Positions 10,869-23,474 of a stretch of 64,000 nt of DNA are shown here, piece after piece. How positions within the stretch are numbered: the first letter of the stretch is position 1; each line of letters starts with the position of its first letter. The stretch is from the NCBI RefSeq assembly GCF_932526225.1, contig NC_064046.1:14021408-14085407 (forward strand). Direction: 5' to 3'. The translations under genes and the position numbers were made by a program. The notes beneath the pieces are model-generated. The model made no database searches and was not told the DNA's origin. It saw nothing but the letters and a program-made list of their open reading frames with translations. The stretch is from Nematostella vectensis (Eukaryota; Cnidaria; Anthozoa; Actiniaria; Edwardsiidae).

Positions 10869-11159
10869 CTATTTCCGAGCGCGCCTCTCGACGCCACGCA
10901 TCCTCTGCCCTTCACGGTTCGCTCCGCAGGGGCGGCACAACCGCGTCTCCGACCGAGTCCCTATGCCGCAGATCCTGCACGGCACGGGGAGGGGGATTCC
11001 CTTACGGAGCCTTTGGAGGTGCACCTTGCAGTAGGTGTCCATGCACCTCCGGCCGCACGTGTTTGCGTGGCCGACCTTTAGCCACCCGCAATAATCCTTT
11101 CCGTACCTCATCCTTCTAACGCTCGGTATACCACATGACAGACGGATGTCTAATTGCAA
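10869..11159 (-). CDS. Small Cys-rich (zinc-ribbon-like) hypothetical protein
   Basis: A 96-codon open frame whose first in-frame ATG is at residue 17, so the true start is uncertain. It has ordered Cys and His: CGRRCMDTYCKVHLQ, then PCRICG and LCRPCG spaced like a metal-binding ribbon or short zinc finger. It is on the same strand as the 507-codon ORF and shares its GC-rich composition, which suggests one element. It could also be an exon of a longer gene. The function is not recognised. Confidence 0.4.
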   Translation of the reverse strand: MQLDIRLSCGIPSVRRMRYGKDYCGWLKVGHANTCGRRCMDTYCKVHLQRLRKGIPLPVPCRICGIGTRSETRLCRPCGANREGQRMRGVERRARK

Positions 11160-11750
11160 GTCCTTGGGGGTTCGAACTGCATCATTGGAAAAATATAGCC
11201 ATTATACTTCATAACAGCTTCATTTATTAGGGTGCGAGTCACAAAGTCCTTAAAAACGTATGTCATGAAGTACCAAGCCAAATTATCCGAGATGGCGGCT
11301 CGACTCTAACACGGAATTAGACCTAAAGTGCTTGGCTGGAAACTTTCAGTAACAGCCGAGGGGAAAGAAGAGGACGCCTTCGTAGATGGAGTTTTAAAGA
11401 GTTCGACCGCCTCTATGAAACCGTATTTCGGAAACAGGAGGCTTCTGTGGCAAACAAAGACTGCCATCAAATCGTAGACCTCGCCGGCGATCGAGCGTTC
11501 GATAAAAAGAACACACGACGGTATTCATCGCCCTGTTACCGCTGCTTTAGCAGAGAAATCCCGAGAAGTTCAAAGTCATGAAAACAAGCACGACCAAACT
11601 GGGGATTGGGGGCAATTCAAGCACCACGTGAGTAAAACTCAGGTTTAAACGCCACGCCAGCGGCTTTGAATTTACGGCCGAAAAACGGTTATTCCGCACT
11701 CCGTAGGTTTTGCGTAGATTTATCCATGCGCTTTTCCGCCCCGACCTTAT

Positions 11751-12133
11751 GTACGCGGAACGGCCCCGGCCTACATTAGCAATTGCTGGTTATTTATGTA
11801 CGTGAAACGACCCGGCCTACATTAGCAATTGCCGGTTATTTATGTACGTGAAACGGCCCCCGGCCTACATTAGCAATTGCCGATTATTTATGTACGTGAA
11901 ACGACCCGGCCTACATTAGCAATTGCCGGTTATTTATGTACGTGAAACGACCCGGCCTACATTAGCAATTGCCGGTTATTTATGTACGTGAAACGGCCCC
12001 CGGCCTACATTAGCAATTGCCAATTATTTATGTACGTGAAACGGCCCCGGCCTACATTAGTAATTGCCAATTATTTATGTACGTGAAACGGCCCCGGCCT
12101 ACATTAGCAATTGCCAATTATTTATGTACGTGA
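11751..12133. repeat. Satellite-like array, eight units of 46-48 bp
   Basis: Units start at 11751, 11798, 11844, 11892, 11938, 11984, 12032 and 12079, with a partial one at 12126. Each reads about GTACGTGAAACG, GGCCCCGGCCTACATTAG, CAATTGCCGG, TTATTTAT. Unit length varies mainly through the number of C in the GGCC run. There are no spacers, so it is not a CRISPR array. Confidence 0.95.
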
Positions 12134-12933
12134 AGCATTATCTGCCTGATACATAGAAAAGAGACGGGGCTGGGGGGCTCGGAGGGGGGATTCGCGCCTC
12201 CCAAGCCTAAGATGGGGTTGGGAGGCCCGGAGGGGCGATCCGCGCCTCCCACTCGTTTCTATGAAAACCCCCAGTCCCCCCCAGTCTACTATCTAAAAAC
12301 GCCTGCGGAATCTGCGGAGAGGCTTTTCCTGGATAAATTTACTGCATTTTAATCCTATGCTTTGAACGTTGATCCCGAGGTTGCCCGTTTGCGAGAGTTG
12401 GACTGTGTCGCCAGCCAACCGTAAATCTCAAGCAACTCGCGCCTACCAAATAATTTCAGCCGTCTTTTGTATGGATATAATAATTCACGAATAATATTTT
12501 AACAATAATTTTTTTTTAATTATTAGAAATTATTATCCATCTTTGCGTTCAGCCATTGGGAAGCAGGTAACAACAAAATAGAGAACTGCATTAGAAAACA
12601 ACTGGGAGATGGGACAGTAACATCCGTGGAAAGAAGTTCGTCACTAAAGTCGCAGGTATTTCTGCGCAGGCATGGATTTTCATTAGGATTTCATTAGGAT
12701 TCCTCTTTGTCCAGTTAGTCTTTAAACAAGCGTGTTGGAAATCCATGAAGTGATTCGTGAACCCCTTTCATGGGAGTCAACTCCGCAATCATGTCACCTC
12801 CCTAGAACACACAAAAACACACGTCTAAGTAATAAAACTAACTCCTTAAACCATTATATGGCGTATTTTTGCACCGCGCAGCAAAGAGTGAACGCTCCTG
12901 GTATAGCTATGAGCTGTGACAGACTGACAGATA

Positions 12934-13169
12934 CAGTCGATTAACAAAAGTTTGTCGTCAACCAGCTTCGCGTCAAGCCCGCATGTAAGCATGGGTAAGA
13001 ACCACTGAAGCGCCTGGCTTCACATATTAGCCGCACCACATAACTTTAGGCTTAGACGCGGTGGCTAATATATGCAGCCAGGCGCTTAAGTGGTTTTTAC
13101 TCATGCTTACATGCGTGCTTTTCGCGTAGTCGCGAAGCCGGTTGACGAGAACCTTTTGTTAATCGACTG
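12934..13169. mobile_element. Hairpin MITE, Tc1/mariner-type (236 bp)
   Basis: The whole element is a near-palindrome. Ends CAGTCGATTAACAAAAG and CTTTTGTTAATCGACTG are flanked by TA on both sides, and the arms of about 100 bp share GCCAGGCGCTT and CATGCTTACATGCG. The centre is around 13045. As RNA or single-stranded DNA it would form a long hairpin. Confidence 0.85.
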
Positions 13170-13834
13170 TATATCAAAGCAAGCTTCATGCCTTTTACAC
13201 TCAATCATGTACCGTATACTTTTGCTTTGAGTTTACCTTAGGTGTTGTGCAGTCCTTTCCGAGACACCACTGGATGAAACCGCTAAAACCAAACAAAACG
13301 CATGAGATTTACAAAGTATCGGAAACGCACGTCAGTGAGGAGGTCTATTGTGGCTAACACTATAAGGGAATGCGTGACCACAGTGAGCTTAACTACGGCT
13401 TGAATAACGTCTGAATTGTTTGTCGTTTTTCTGTATATCATAGTCTGGGGAAGCCTGGCTTTTTAAGCGTTCTCTTAATGGGTAAGCGAGACGGTTTTTA
13501 CTGCGACTTGGCACGTTGAACGACATAGCTAATGCTGCGTCGAAACTTGAATCAAACCTTAGAGGTTACCTCCCCATGAGAAAACGAGTAACTTTTTACC
13601 CTATAACACCACGATAACTTTGCCTAAGACAGTCTAATCCGTTACTTTTAACATGGGATTTTTCTGCATTTTCGAGTTATAAAACGGAGAAATGTTTTAG
13701 ATATAAAAATATGGTCGTGAAACAAAACATAAATTTAGCACAAGCAAAAATATTTTGGAGTTTACAATAAACTCCCTAATTTGTTCGGTTTTGTATTGTG
13801 CATTCAATATGGCCTGTGTGAAATAAAGACCACT

Positions 13835-13987
13835 AGGTATAAATCAACACAAGGTTGAAAAGGTTTGGAGCGTTAGCCCTTCGTCGGAGCCCTCCAACGA
13901 AGGGATAACAATCGAAACGTCAGCGCAACTACTCTGTTTCACAGAGTCGTTTAACATACGTTTTCAACCTTGTGTTGATTTATACCT
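13835..13987. mobile_element. Short TIR repeat containing the GGGCTAACGC-like motif
   Basis: Perfect 27-bp inverted ends (AGGTATAAATCAACACAAGG on the left, complement on the right) enclose a core with CGTTAGCCCTTCGT and AACGAAGGGATAACAATCG. It falls within the expected 3' UTR of the SAMHD1-B transcript. It is a non-autonomous repeat of undetermined superfamily. Confidence 0.75.
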
Positions 13988-14023
13988 TGTCTACACCACG
14001 CCTACAGCTTGCCTGTAGTCTTT

Positions 14024-15868
14024 CTAGTCATACCACTCATCACTAGCATAACTAACGTACTGTTTTAGCTGGTTCAGGCTCTCTGAATCCCCCTTGCGGC
14101 AGTACACTCGCATATGTTGCTCACGAAATGTTTCCGGCAACATACTGCTAACCTATAAGGCAAAAAAAATACATCAAATTAAGTTATAAATGTTATCAAA
14201 TGCTTTTTTGAACTCTTATCTATCTTGAGGGGCCCGAGAGCGTGTAAATGGTAGGCTATTCCGTGGTTATGAAAGTTATAAATGTTATCAAATACTTTTT
14301 TGAACTCTTATCTATCTTAAGGGACCCGAGAGCAGGTAAATGGTAGGCTTTTTCGTGAAAGGATGCTTATTTCAGTCATGCTTCATACGGATATGGGTTA
14401 AACTTTATTTAAAGCTAATGAATCCAAGTATACCGAAATGCCACCTCAAGAATAACCGAAAGATCCCGTATGTACCTGTTCCTTCCTGAAGACATGCTTC
14501 ATACGGATATTTGTGCTTAACTTTATTTAAAGCTAAGGAATCCAAGTATACCGAAATCCCGCCTGGAAAATAACCCAAAGAGCCCGTATATACCAGTTCC
14601 TTCCTGAAGACAAACGCTTCCGACAGATTGTCCTTGCTGTAGAACCTGAGCTCATCGATGGGATTTCTGTCCTTCATCCCATAGTCAAACGAAATAAGCT
14701 GAAGGGTAAGACAAATGGAACAACCATTGAAACTTTTGAAAATATATTAGGGAACTTTCAACGACTCTTCACAGTTTTATAGCTCCTTTGAATAAGCAAA
14801 TGGGGACGTACTAATATACGTTTGCATACATAAAATAAATACGTTTGCATAAAATAAAAACGACAACAGTACGTATAAAGTATAGCCTGTGAATCAAAAG
14901 CCTTTGACTTTTTTCATTTTCAAGCACTTAGGCAAGAGGTATTATTTTAGGGGAAAGCAGGTTTCGTAGTTAGGAATAGGCAAGACTTTGCAAAATTCTC
15001 AACTGAGTAATGAGCAAGTTCATATGCCTTTCAAAGAGCCTCTGTAAGGTGTAAGTGGCGATTTTGGCATCCTTTTAAAACACAAAATATAAAAAAAGCA
15101 TCCTTTTTCAACGGCTGCAATGAGACTATTGCAATATTTTCAACTAACTAAGGTCAGTAGATAAATAAAACATTTGTTCGGTCAGCAGCTACAAAATCTA
15201 GCTATTCAGATCAGTAGCTGGACTAGGACCCTTCAAGCAAAAGTTCACGGCTCACGTGTATTATGACGTCATCAGAGTCGATAGCTCTACCGCCGGCCAA
15301 AATATCCGGGGGAATGGCGTCGATAATCTCTCTGCGAATGTCTGGAATCTCCTCCTGGTAATACGATAAAAGTGTCATTTATAGCTTGCAGATTCTATAT
15401 GTTCAATGTTTGCATAATCAATGATCAATGATGGCAAAACAAAGGACAGTCACCAGTTAAACAGAGCCGTAGCAGGCCTAGAAGTATTTTGTGGGGTGGG
15501 GGGAGGAGTAGGGGGGTTGGGCACGATAGAGAAACTGAGAAAATATTAGGAGCACAGCCACGCCCGTAGTGGTCATTTCCTTATAATTTCGAAAATTATT
15601 GGGGGGAACGTACCCCCAGTGCCACACCCCAGCTACGGCCTTATCACAGAAACGGAAATGTTAGTAATAATAATCATAAAATAAATAAATAAACATATTC
15701 GGATATTTCGAGCCACAATTTGACCTACACCGGATTCGAACCTTGGTCCTCTTTCTCGAAAAACAAAGCCCGTAGCAACCTCACCTTATCTCTCCTTTGC
15801 TTCATTATCGTCTGCCCCACACACTTATACAGGTCCCGTTTCTCTATGCACTGTAATATCTCCCTTGC
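14024..15868 (-). CDS. SAMHD1: SAMHD1-B exons 10-13: C-terminal lobe and stop
   Basis: Exons 15785-15868 ([20 protein letters not shown]), 15256-15354, 14594-14698 ([18 protein letters not shown]) and 14024-14152 ([17 protein letters not shown], ending DEWYD and TAG) join in phase 0. This corresponds to the C-terminal lobe needed for tetramerisation in human SAMHD1. The protein ends soon after the YVSYASDEW stretch, so the human-type C-terminal tail is absent or very short. Confidence 0.9.
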
Positions 15869-18800
15869 CTGTAAACAGCCTCAAGTTTAAATTCTTGACA
15901 ACAAGATAGAAAACCGTGTGTTGCATGAAGCATTATTGTATTCATGCACAGACTGTTCTGGGTAAAGTGACAGAGAACATGCAGAGGTAAGAGCATTTGC
16001 CAAGCGATAAAACAGTGAGATATAAGCCAGGGGTGGCGGAGTGGTCCTATAAGTGGGGGGGGGGGGGGGTGGAAATTGGGGGAGGGGTGGGTAGTGGTTC
16101 CAGGGGGAGGGGTGGTTGGTGGTTTTAGGAGGGAGGGGTGGGTGGTGGTTCCAAATCCTATTTATAAGAACGCTGGGATTTAAACACATTGACCCATCAA
16201 CCGGCCTGTACCGGCTTTGGGAAGTACCCACAACCCAAAAAATTCATAAATGCAAACTAAACACATTAAGGTGAAGATACTCAGGCATCTGTCTAAGGGA
16301 TAAATGGTCTTAAAGATATGCATCTAACCAAGGTGTTGGCAACTACTCTTAAGCCAAATAATAGCACAGGTTCTTTGACAAATTTCAAACCGAACAAGGA
16401 GAGAAAAGCAGAATCACCCCTCTCAATAAAACGCTCAAAATACAACACAAGGGAGAGAGATCAGCAAACACAGCTCTAGACACAGATGGTTTTTTATCCC
16501 GTCTTTTCAGCCAAACAAATCAATTCCAGGTCATACAGAACCAGAATAGCAGTGTAAACAATTTTGCAATCAATTTGGTTTCAGAAAAGACAGCATTTAG
16601 GAGAGCTGTGGTGATTCATTAGAAAATTATTTTCTCATCCGGGCAAAGCCAAACAAGAAAAAATCATCATGAATCCACCTTTGCTTGCAAATATCCATAA
16701 GCAAAGCACTCAAATATGCCCCAAAAGACTTCATGATGTCCTGAGACATTCTCCTAATATGCTCATAGCTTTATTTTTGATGTAAAATACAAGCAACCAT
16801 CAACTTGTGCTGGCTTCAGCACAGCGACGAGGGATTAAAAGTGGGGACCGCAAAGCACTGTTGGAAAGCTTGGATACCGCTGAATAGGTGCAGCTGTGTT
16901 TGACTTTGACGGGCTGTATAAAACTCAGAATAGGGGGGGGGGTATCTGTTTTCAGTCTGTTTTTTGTAAATTCAGCTCAAAAAGAGCCAGAAATCAATAG
17001 GTTGAACTGTTCAACAATTGTTTTCGGTTGCATATATACCGCTTGAAAACAGTTGGTTTAAGAAGACGTTAATATATAAAGAAACATCCGCTCAGAAAAG
17101 TAGGGGGGCGCTGCCACCCCTCTTTCAAAAGTGCCCTCCCTGCTCCTCCCCTTTCGCCGCCCCTGTAAGGTGACAGAGGCGTGCGTGAGAGAAAATAAAA
17201 CATTCTTCTAGTTTGTTATTAATATTTCGTACACATCCTGAGATGAAAAATATGTGTAGGCGCTATGCCAAAGGGAACAATATCATATTATGATAGCGGC
17301 ACAAATGATCACTTATTTCCGAATTTATTGCTTTGCAAGAGCAAGAAAAAATAACCTTGTAACAAAGTTTGAGTCCACTTATAAAAAAAATAGTCCAAGG
17401 CTAGTAAGAAAATGCTTCTTTTTCTGTGGCTAAAAGGGTTCAGAAATTAGGAGGCATTTGACGATGTAGGAAGACTTTGAAAAGCAAGCACCGTTTTCCC
17501 CCTTCTCGGCCGCCATTTTGGATTCCTTGAGACAAAGTCAATTTTCCCGCCCTGTCATCTGATTGGCTAATCCGTGCATCTAAAAATAGCCTGATCCTAG
17601 GAAACGCCGCGACACCTACATAGTACCAGAATATGGGTAAGTTGATTGCCCCTACTTATAAGCCCCTGATACAGCTATTTCAAAAAACGTTGTCCAAAAG
17701 CGCTCAGCCGTACGCGCCTATGGGTAATATGTTGCTCAGAATGTGTATCTTATTTTCAGGACTTTATAAAAAAAGACTGTTGTTCTGCTACTCTGACAGC
17801 GCCTAACGAGTTTGCGCCGGTAGGGAAGAATAAACATAGTCTGAAACAACATATATTACCCATACTATCTTGCGGTATGGGCGAGTACGGCAGAGCGATC
17901 TTGGACAACGTTTTTTGAAAAAGCTATATACAAAGGCGGGCCTTCCGAAGAGGGGAAGAGGGGGGGATTTTCAGCTTGAGTTTTTTTTACCCCACACCCC
18001 TTCCTGTTAAAGTCATGCATATAATAGGTACGGACCTCCTGAAGCTGGGGGTCTGTCGAGTGTAGTATCTGGTAGAACACGTGGTCAGACAGCTTGCAAT
18101 AAGCGACCATGTCATCAATAGCTTCGGACATCTTTAACATCTTCCTGAACAGACGACGTTGTTTTTACGTCATTCAAAAGATATATTTCCAACATGGCAA
18201 TAAATAAGAAATTTCTCCAAAGAGTCATAAGGCTAGCTTAATATAAAAGATATGTTTTTCTTTTGCTTTGCATAAATAAAATTTGTTTGTTAGGGAAACA
18301 TAGAGACAAGTTTATTTTCTTTGTAACCTTTTGGGCAGTGAAACACCATTGAGGTGTCGAGTTTTGCACTTATACAACGTACCCATTCTTGCCTGGGAAG
18401 AGCAGATGCTTATCCGCCTTGAGGAATGCTTCCGTTATCCTGGAAGCGAAGATTGGAAAGCAAAGTCAAAGTAATGTTATCTGGTAGTCCATAATGGTGC
18501 GATGGGTGGCAACAAATTCACCTTTACAGCTTTGTAAAGTAAACCAATCAATGAGGATGGAGAAACAAGCTATCTGACTTATGTACTTCACTAGCCAATC
18601 AACGATGCGAAAAGATACTTGATTGACATCACAGCACGACGAAACCCTCTTAGTTATGAAGTTCACGTCAATTAAAACTTTTGCACTTCACTAGCCAATC
18701 AACGATGCGAAAAGATACTTGATTGACATCACAGCACGACGGAACCCTCTTAGTTATGACGTCACGTCAATCAAAACTTTGACTCGGTGATTGGCTAGCT

Positions 18801-21800
18801 TAAAATGCCATATTTGGTGGCCGGTAGCACGTGCCGCACTATAAATATCTAATAGTAAGTAAGAATAGAATCAAAAAGCCCAAACTGTCGCGATCTCGTA
18901 CCAGAACAATTAATACAATACACCAAAAACTGGAAATCGACTCTGCCAAATTTTCGTCAGACTGATGATCCACTGTCGTTTCCATAACATCTACTATATC
19001 TCTTCTATAAAAACTTAGAAGCGCATCCAATTTCTGCTCATGTTTCTTGTTAAGGCCATCCTCAAAATTCGGAAGAATGTCTAAACAAAAATTCTGATAA
19101 TAACTCATATGTCCCTCATCCAACTGAGACTCCAGCCTCTCAATCTTTTCTGTAACACCATCCAAGACTTTTGAAGTTTCTTGTAGTAAAAGAACTTGTA
19201 GGCGAGACGAACACTCATACAAGGTCGAGTCCCACAAGTCCCAAAAACCATCCGAAATATGCCCTATATTTGCCGTCTTCTTAATAATGAGTCCTTTCGT
19301 AACCACGCCTAAAAGTCTGCCCTGAAGAAGTCTTATTAAAGACAAAAATTTGGCAGAGTCGATTTCCAGTTTTTGGTGTATTATAATAGTAAGTAAGCAT
19401 ATAGTAAGAAAGGTAAGTGAGGGGGAGGGGGGTAAAGGAAAAGTGTCAAGGATACTATTGCTAAAGATATACTTATCACTATTGTAACTCAGTCAAAGGT
19501 CTAGCCTGACATGGTTAATTTTTCAAATTTTTTGCTTGACTTGTCAGTGAAAGTGAACGGATGTCTCTTAGATGGCTGCTATGGTGATGTCATTCAAATG
19601 GAATCTATGGTGATGCCATGTGACTTACATTGTCTCTATAATGTTTGCTGTCTTGTGTTGGTAAGCTCGCTTGAAGAGGGATGTTCTAGTGTGGAACATA
19701 TCATAGATATTCCCTGCCTCTTTGTCACGGATACATATTTGTTGCCTCTTGCCAACTTTTATCACTCGTGCTAGCTTCATGAACCGCCTGGAAGAAAGAA
19801 TGGTTATTGTCTGGGATGTACTCACTACAGTTAATGAAAAACTTTTGATGAAAAGTGTCCATTAATAGAGCTCTTTGCTGATAAGAATGGGTTTCCAGAA
19901 GAGTGAACCAAAGAAAATGGGGGTGCGAGGTAAACGGAACTTTTATCACTCGTGCTAGCTTCATAAACTGCCTGGAAGATAGAAAAGTTATCATTTGGGG
20001 TGTAGGGCGTAGTTGTCACTTCATTTTCCCGCAAGCAGAAACCCGCAGGAGAAGAAAAGCGTCTCTAATTACAAGAATGGTTTCCATGGAGAATGGGGTT
20101 GATGTCCACAGGAAACATTTTTAGCCACTTTAGAACCTGTTGTGCAGGGCTGGAGCTCAAGAGTATCGAGACAGACCCTAAATTCTGTCGGTGAGCTTTT
20201 GACCAGGCATGTACGCCTTTCCAACAATGGCTTCCATCGGTCTCGTCTCCCGGTCGGTAAATGGTCCAAACATGGAGTCACTATCCTCTGTGTGCCTGGT
20301 CACGACCCTCCATTGGATGTTACGGTCTTTTCCGACGTGGCTCTGAATCCTGGTCCGTGGACAAATGAAATTTCAAGAAATGAAATTTCAAGAAGGCCAT
20401 CGAACTCGAGAGCTGACAAAGATTCAGAACCTGATTTGCATAACCGCCAAGTTCCATCTACTCAATATTCGAGAGGAGAGTTAATGCTACTACGACATGC
20501 TTATAAACAAACAGTTGATCGATCTTTCTTTAGTACCCTTCGTGAAAACGGCATATTTCGATATCGAGGGAAGAGATCAGGAAGACGAGTGAAGCAGAGA
20601 TCTGACAAAAATAACATCCAAACAATTGCTGGTCGTCGTCCATACAAAACATTCTCGAAAGAACGTAACTTACAAAATCTCATAATGGTTAACACAGAGT
20701 CCAGTGTTTCTGAACGGAATTCTAAATCTAGTCCTGCAACATCGACCTTCGCAGTACCCAAAATGTTGTTCACCAATATTTGCAGCTTATCAAAAACAAA
20801 AAATAGGGTTCGCGCTGCAGTGGCATTGGAGGCTGACTTGCGAAATAAAGACATCGACATCTGCCTTGTTTCGGAGACTCATTTGAAGCAAGACACGCCT
20901 GACGCGATAGTAAACATTCCAAATTATACCATTTTCAGACGGGACAGGTCCTGGGCTGGCCTTGATAAAAGAGCTAAAGGAGGCATCGCAATATACACAA
21001 GAAGCAATGTAACCGTAATAGACATTTATAGATCGACACTCTACGAGCTGGTGTATTTGACTATAAGATTACCCTCGGGACACTTGTTATTGGTATGTAG
21101 TGTTTATCATCCGCCTAAGCCAACCTACCGGACCCTGGATTTTATGCAATACCTTGTAAACCTGATGGACAATGCGCTAGATCAACATCCAGGACTAACC
21201 ATTGTTATTGGTGGCGATGTTAATCAACTTGATGTACAAGAGCTGTGTATGTTGACGGGCTGGAATGCCCTCGTGACTTTCCCGACTAGAGGTGATTCCT
21301 ATTTAGATAACGTCTTTACAAATCGACCGGACTTGTTTGGGGAGTGCATTCCATACAACATATCAATCAAAACAGATCACACGGCAGTTATCTTGCCAGC
21401 AGGGAAGAAATTAAAACCTCTTCGAAAAACGATCAAAATTCGAGACTGCAGGAAACACAGAAAAGAAGCGTTATATTTAGCGCTGGCAGAAGAAAAATGG
21501 GATAGTGTATTAGAGAGTAATGATGTTAATGAAGCCGTTCGCAACTTAGAAAACCTTATTCATGACAACCTGGAAAAGTGTATGCCACTCAAGACTGTGC
21601 GCATGTCATCTCGTGATCCGCTATGGATGACGCCTTTGGTGAAGTCCCTGTTAAAGACAAAATCAAAGATAGGACCAAATAATACGGATCGGCTTAAAGA
21701 GATCAACAAGAAAATCAGTGATCTTATTTGCAAAAACAGAAAGAATATTTTGCAAGCACCAGTTGGCTCGAGGGAGTGGTGGAGGCATATTGATAACCTC

Positions 21801-23414
21801 TCACAGCGCCGACGTTCTTCAGCTAAGGTCTCGCTTGATGAGCAGTCACTAGTCGAACTCAATGACTACTTTGCGAACCTCTGTTGGGACACAGCGTATG
21901 AGCAGCCCACCCTGGTCGAAGTCCATAGTGAAGACCACGCCCCGGTTATCTCAGAAAGATACGTATGGCAATGTCTGCAGCATTTGAAGAACACTGCAAC
22001 CGGACCAGATCTCATCCCATCTTGGATATGGAAAGAACACGCAGAAATATTTACATCAATCATCTGCAAGATTTGGAACTGGTCTCTTGAATCAAGTGTT
22101 TGGCCGTCGTCATGGAAACGTGCCCATGTAACCCCCCTACCTAAAGTGGATGTACCAAAGGGCAAGACCGAGTACAGAGGAATCAACATTACGCCTGTTA
22201 TTGCCCGAGCTTTCGAAAAAGCTGTTTATAACATTCACGTGCGAGAAACCGTAGAAGAACTTCTGAGTTCCACTCAGTTTGCATATAGAACTGGCGGGAG
22301 TTGCACAGACGCGCTACTATGCATGCAGCACTCGGTCTACGGCTATCTAGATAGTCCGGAATGCAAAGCCGTCAGATTGTTTGCGATGGACTTTTCCAAA
22401 GCGTTCGATAGCGTAAAACACGTAAATTTGTCATGTAAGCTTAAACAATTACCATTAAGTCCCTTTATTGTTAATTGGTATCTGAGTTTTTTGGCTAGCT
22501 GCCAACAGCGCGTGGTATACAATGGGTTTGAGTGTCATTGGAAATGTGTAAATCGAGGTACAACGCAGGGCAGCGTTAGTGGCCCGTATCTTTTTAACAT
22601 ATTTATCAATGATTTAGAAATCAATTTATGTAATCAGCCCGCTCTGTTTAAATATGCTGACGACTCAAATATTGTTATTCCTGTCTGGGCCAATGGCGAA
22701 TGTCGCACGGACTTAGTAGATTTGTTTTTAACTTGGACAAAGGACAATGGCATGGTATGTAATTCATCTAAATGCAAAGAGCTAGTTTTCCGCAAGAAAG
22801 GGTGTAATCAGAATATCGAGTTAGTGAACAACATTCCGCAATGTACGGTATTACCGATTCTAGGGATTACCTTTCAGTCTAACGGCAAATACAGTGAACA
22901 TGTGCGTTCCAAGTTAACAAAGGCAAATAAGTGTCTTTACATTTTAAGATCTTTACGAAAGGAAGGAATTTGTCAAGAAGAACTCGATCACCTCTTTAAG
23001 TCTATTGTCCTTCCTAATTTCACTTATGGCTTGTCCGTTTTTGGTGCCTCAGACTCGGATCTCACAAACATACAGAACTTCCTAGAGAGATGCTTTAAAA
23101 GGAAATACATTTCAAACATTGTAAACATCCGTAAACTTCTAGAGGAGGCAGATAAGAAGATTTATCGTACTCGCTTAGATCAACCTGAATATCCACTGAG
23201 CAAAATCCTGCCTAAGAAAAAAGACCAAAAATACAACCTCAGAAAAAGAAATGTGATTTATCCTAGGGTTCACTCAGAGCGATTCAAAAATACTTTTGTC
23301 AATAGGCTTGTCTTTAAATATAGTGACATATAATTGATGTAGCGCATTTACTTATAATCGGTTTCTCCTACATTTTGTAAACTTAGACATGTTGATTTAT
23401 CTAAGGCAATAAAG

Positions 23415-23474
<60 letters not shown>

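Larger units (their letters stand above)
9136..12290. mobile_element. GC-rich island, possible mobile element of unknown class
   Basis: A sharp jump in GC and CpG begins where the duplication homology ends (9135) and fades near 12290. The island contains two minus-strand ORFs, a 62-73-bp array, a 46-48-bp array (11751-12133) and a 58-bp duplicated G-rich motif (about 12155-12270). No terminal inverted repeats or target duplication were found, so the limits are approximate. The call rests on composition and on its absence from the partner duplication block. Confidence 0.4.
11160..14023. other. Gene-free stretch with satellites and two MITEs
   Basis: No gene is seen. The stretch contains the 46-48-bp array, the G-rich doublet at 12155-12270, a hairpin MITE (12934-13169) and a TIR repeat (13835-13987) immediately downstream of the SAMHD1-B stop codon. 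Confidence 0.6.

Noticed and set aside
9757-11119. Many plus- and minus-strand ORFs over the GC-rich island
   Set aside because: High GC lowers stop-codon frequency, so shadow frames stay open. Only 9073-10596 and the Cys-rich 10869-11159 have internal structure.
11751-12133. Regular repeats resembling a CRISPR array
   Set aside because: Units are contiguous 46-48-bp copies with no unique spacers, in a eukaryotic intron-bearing context.
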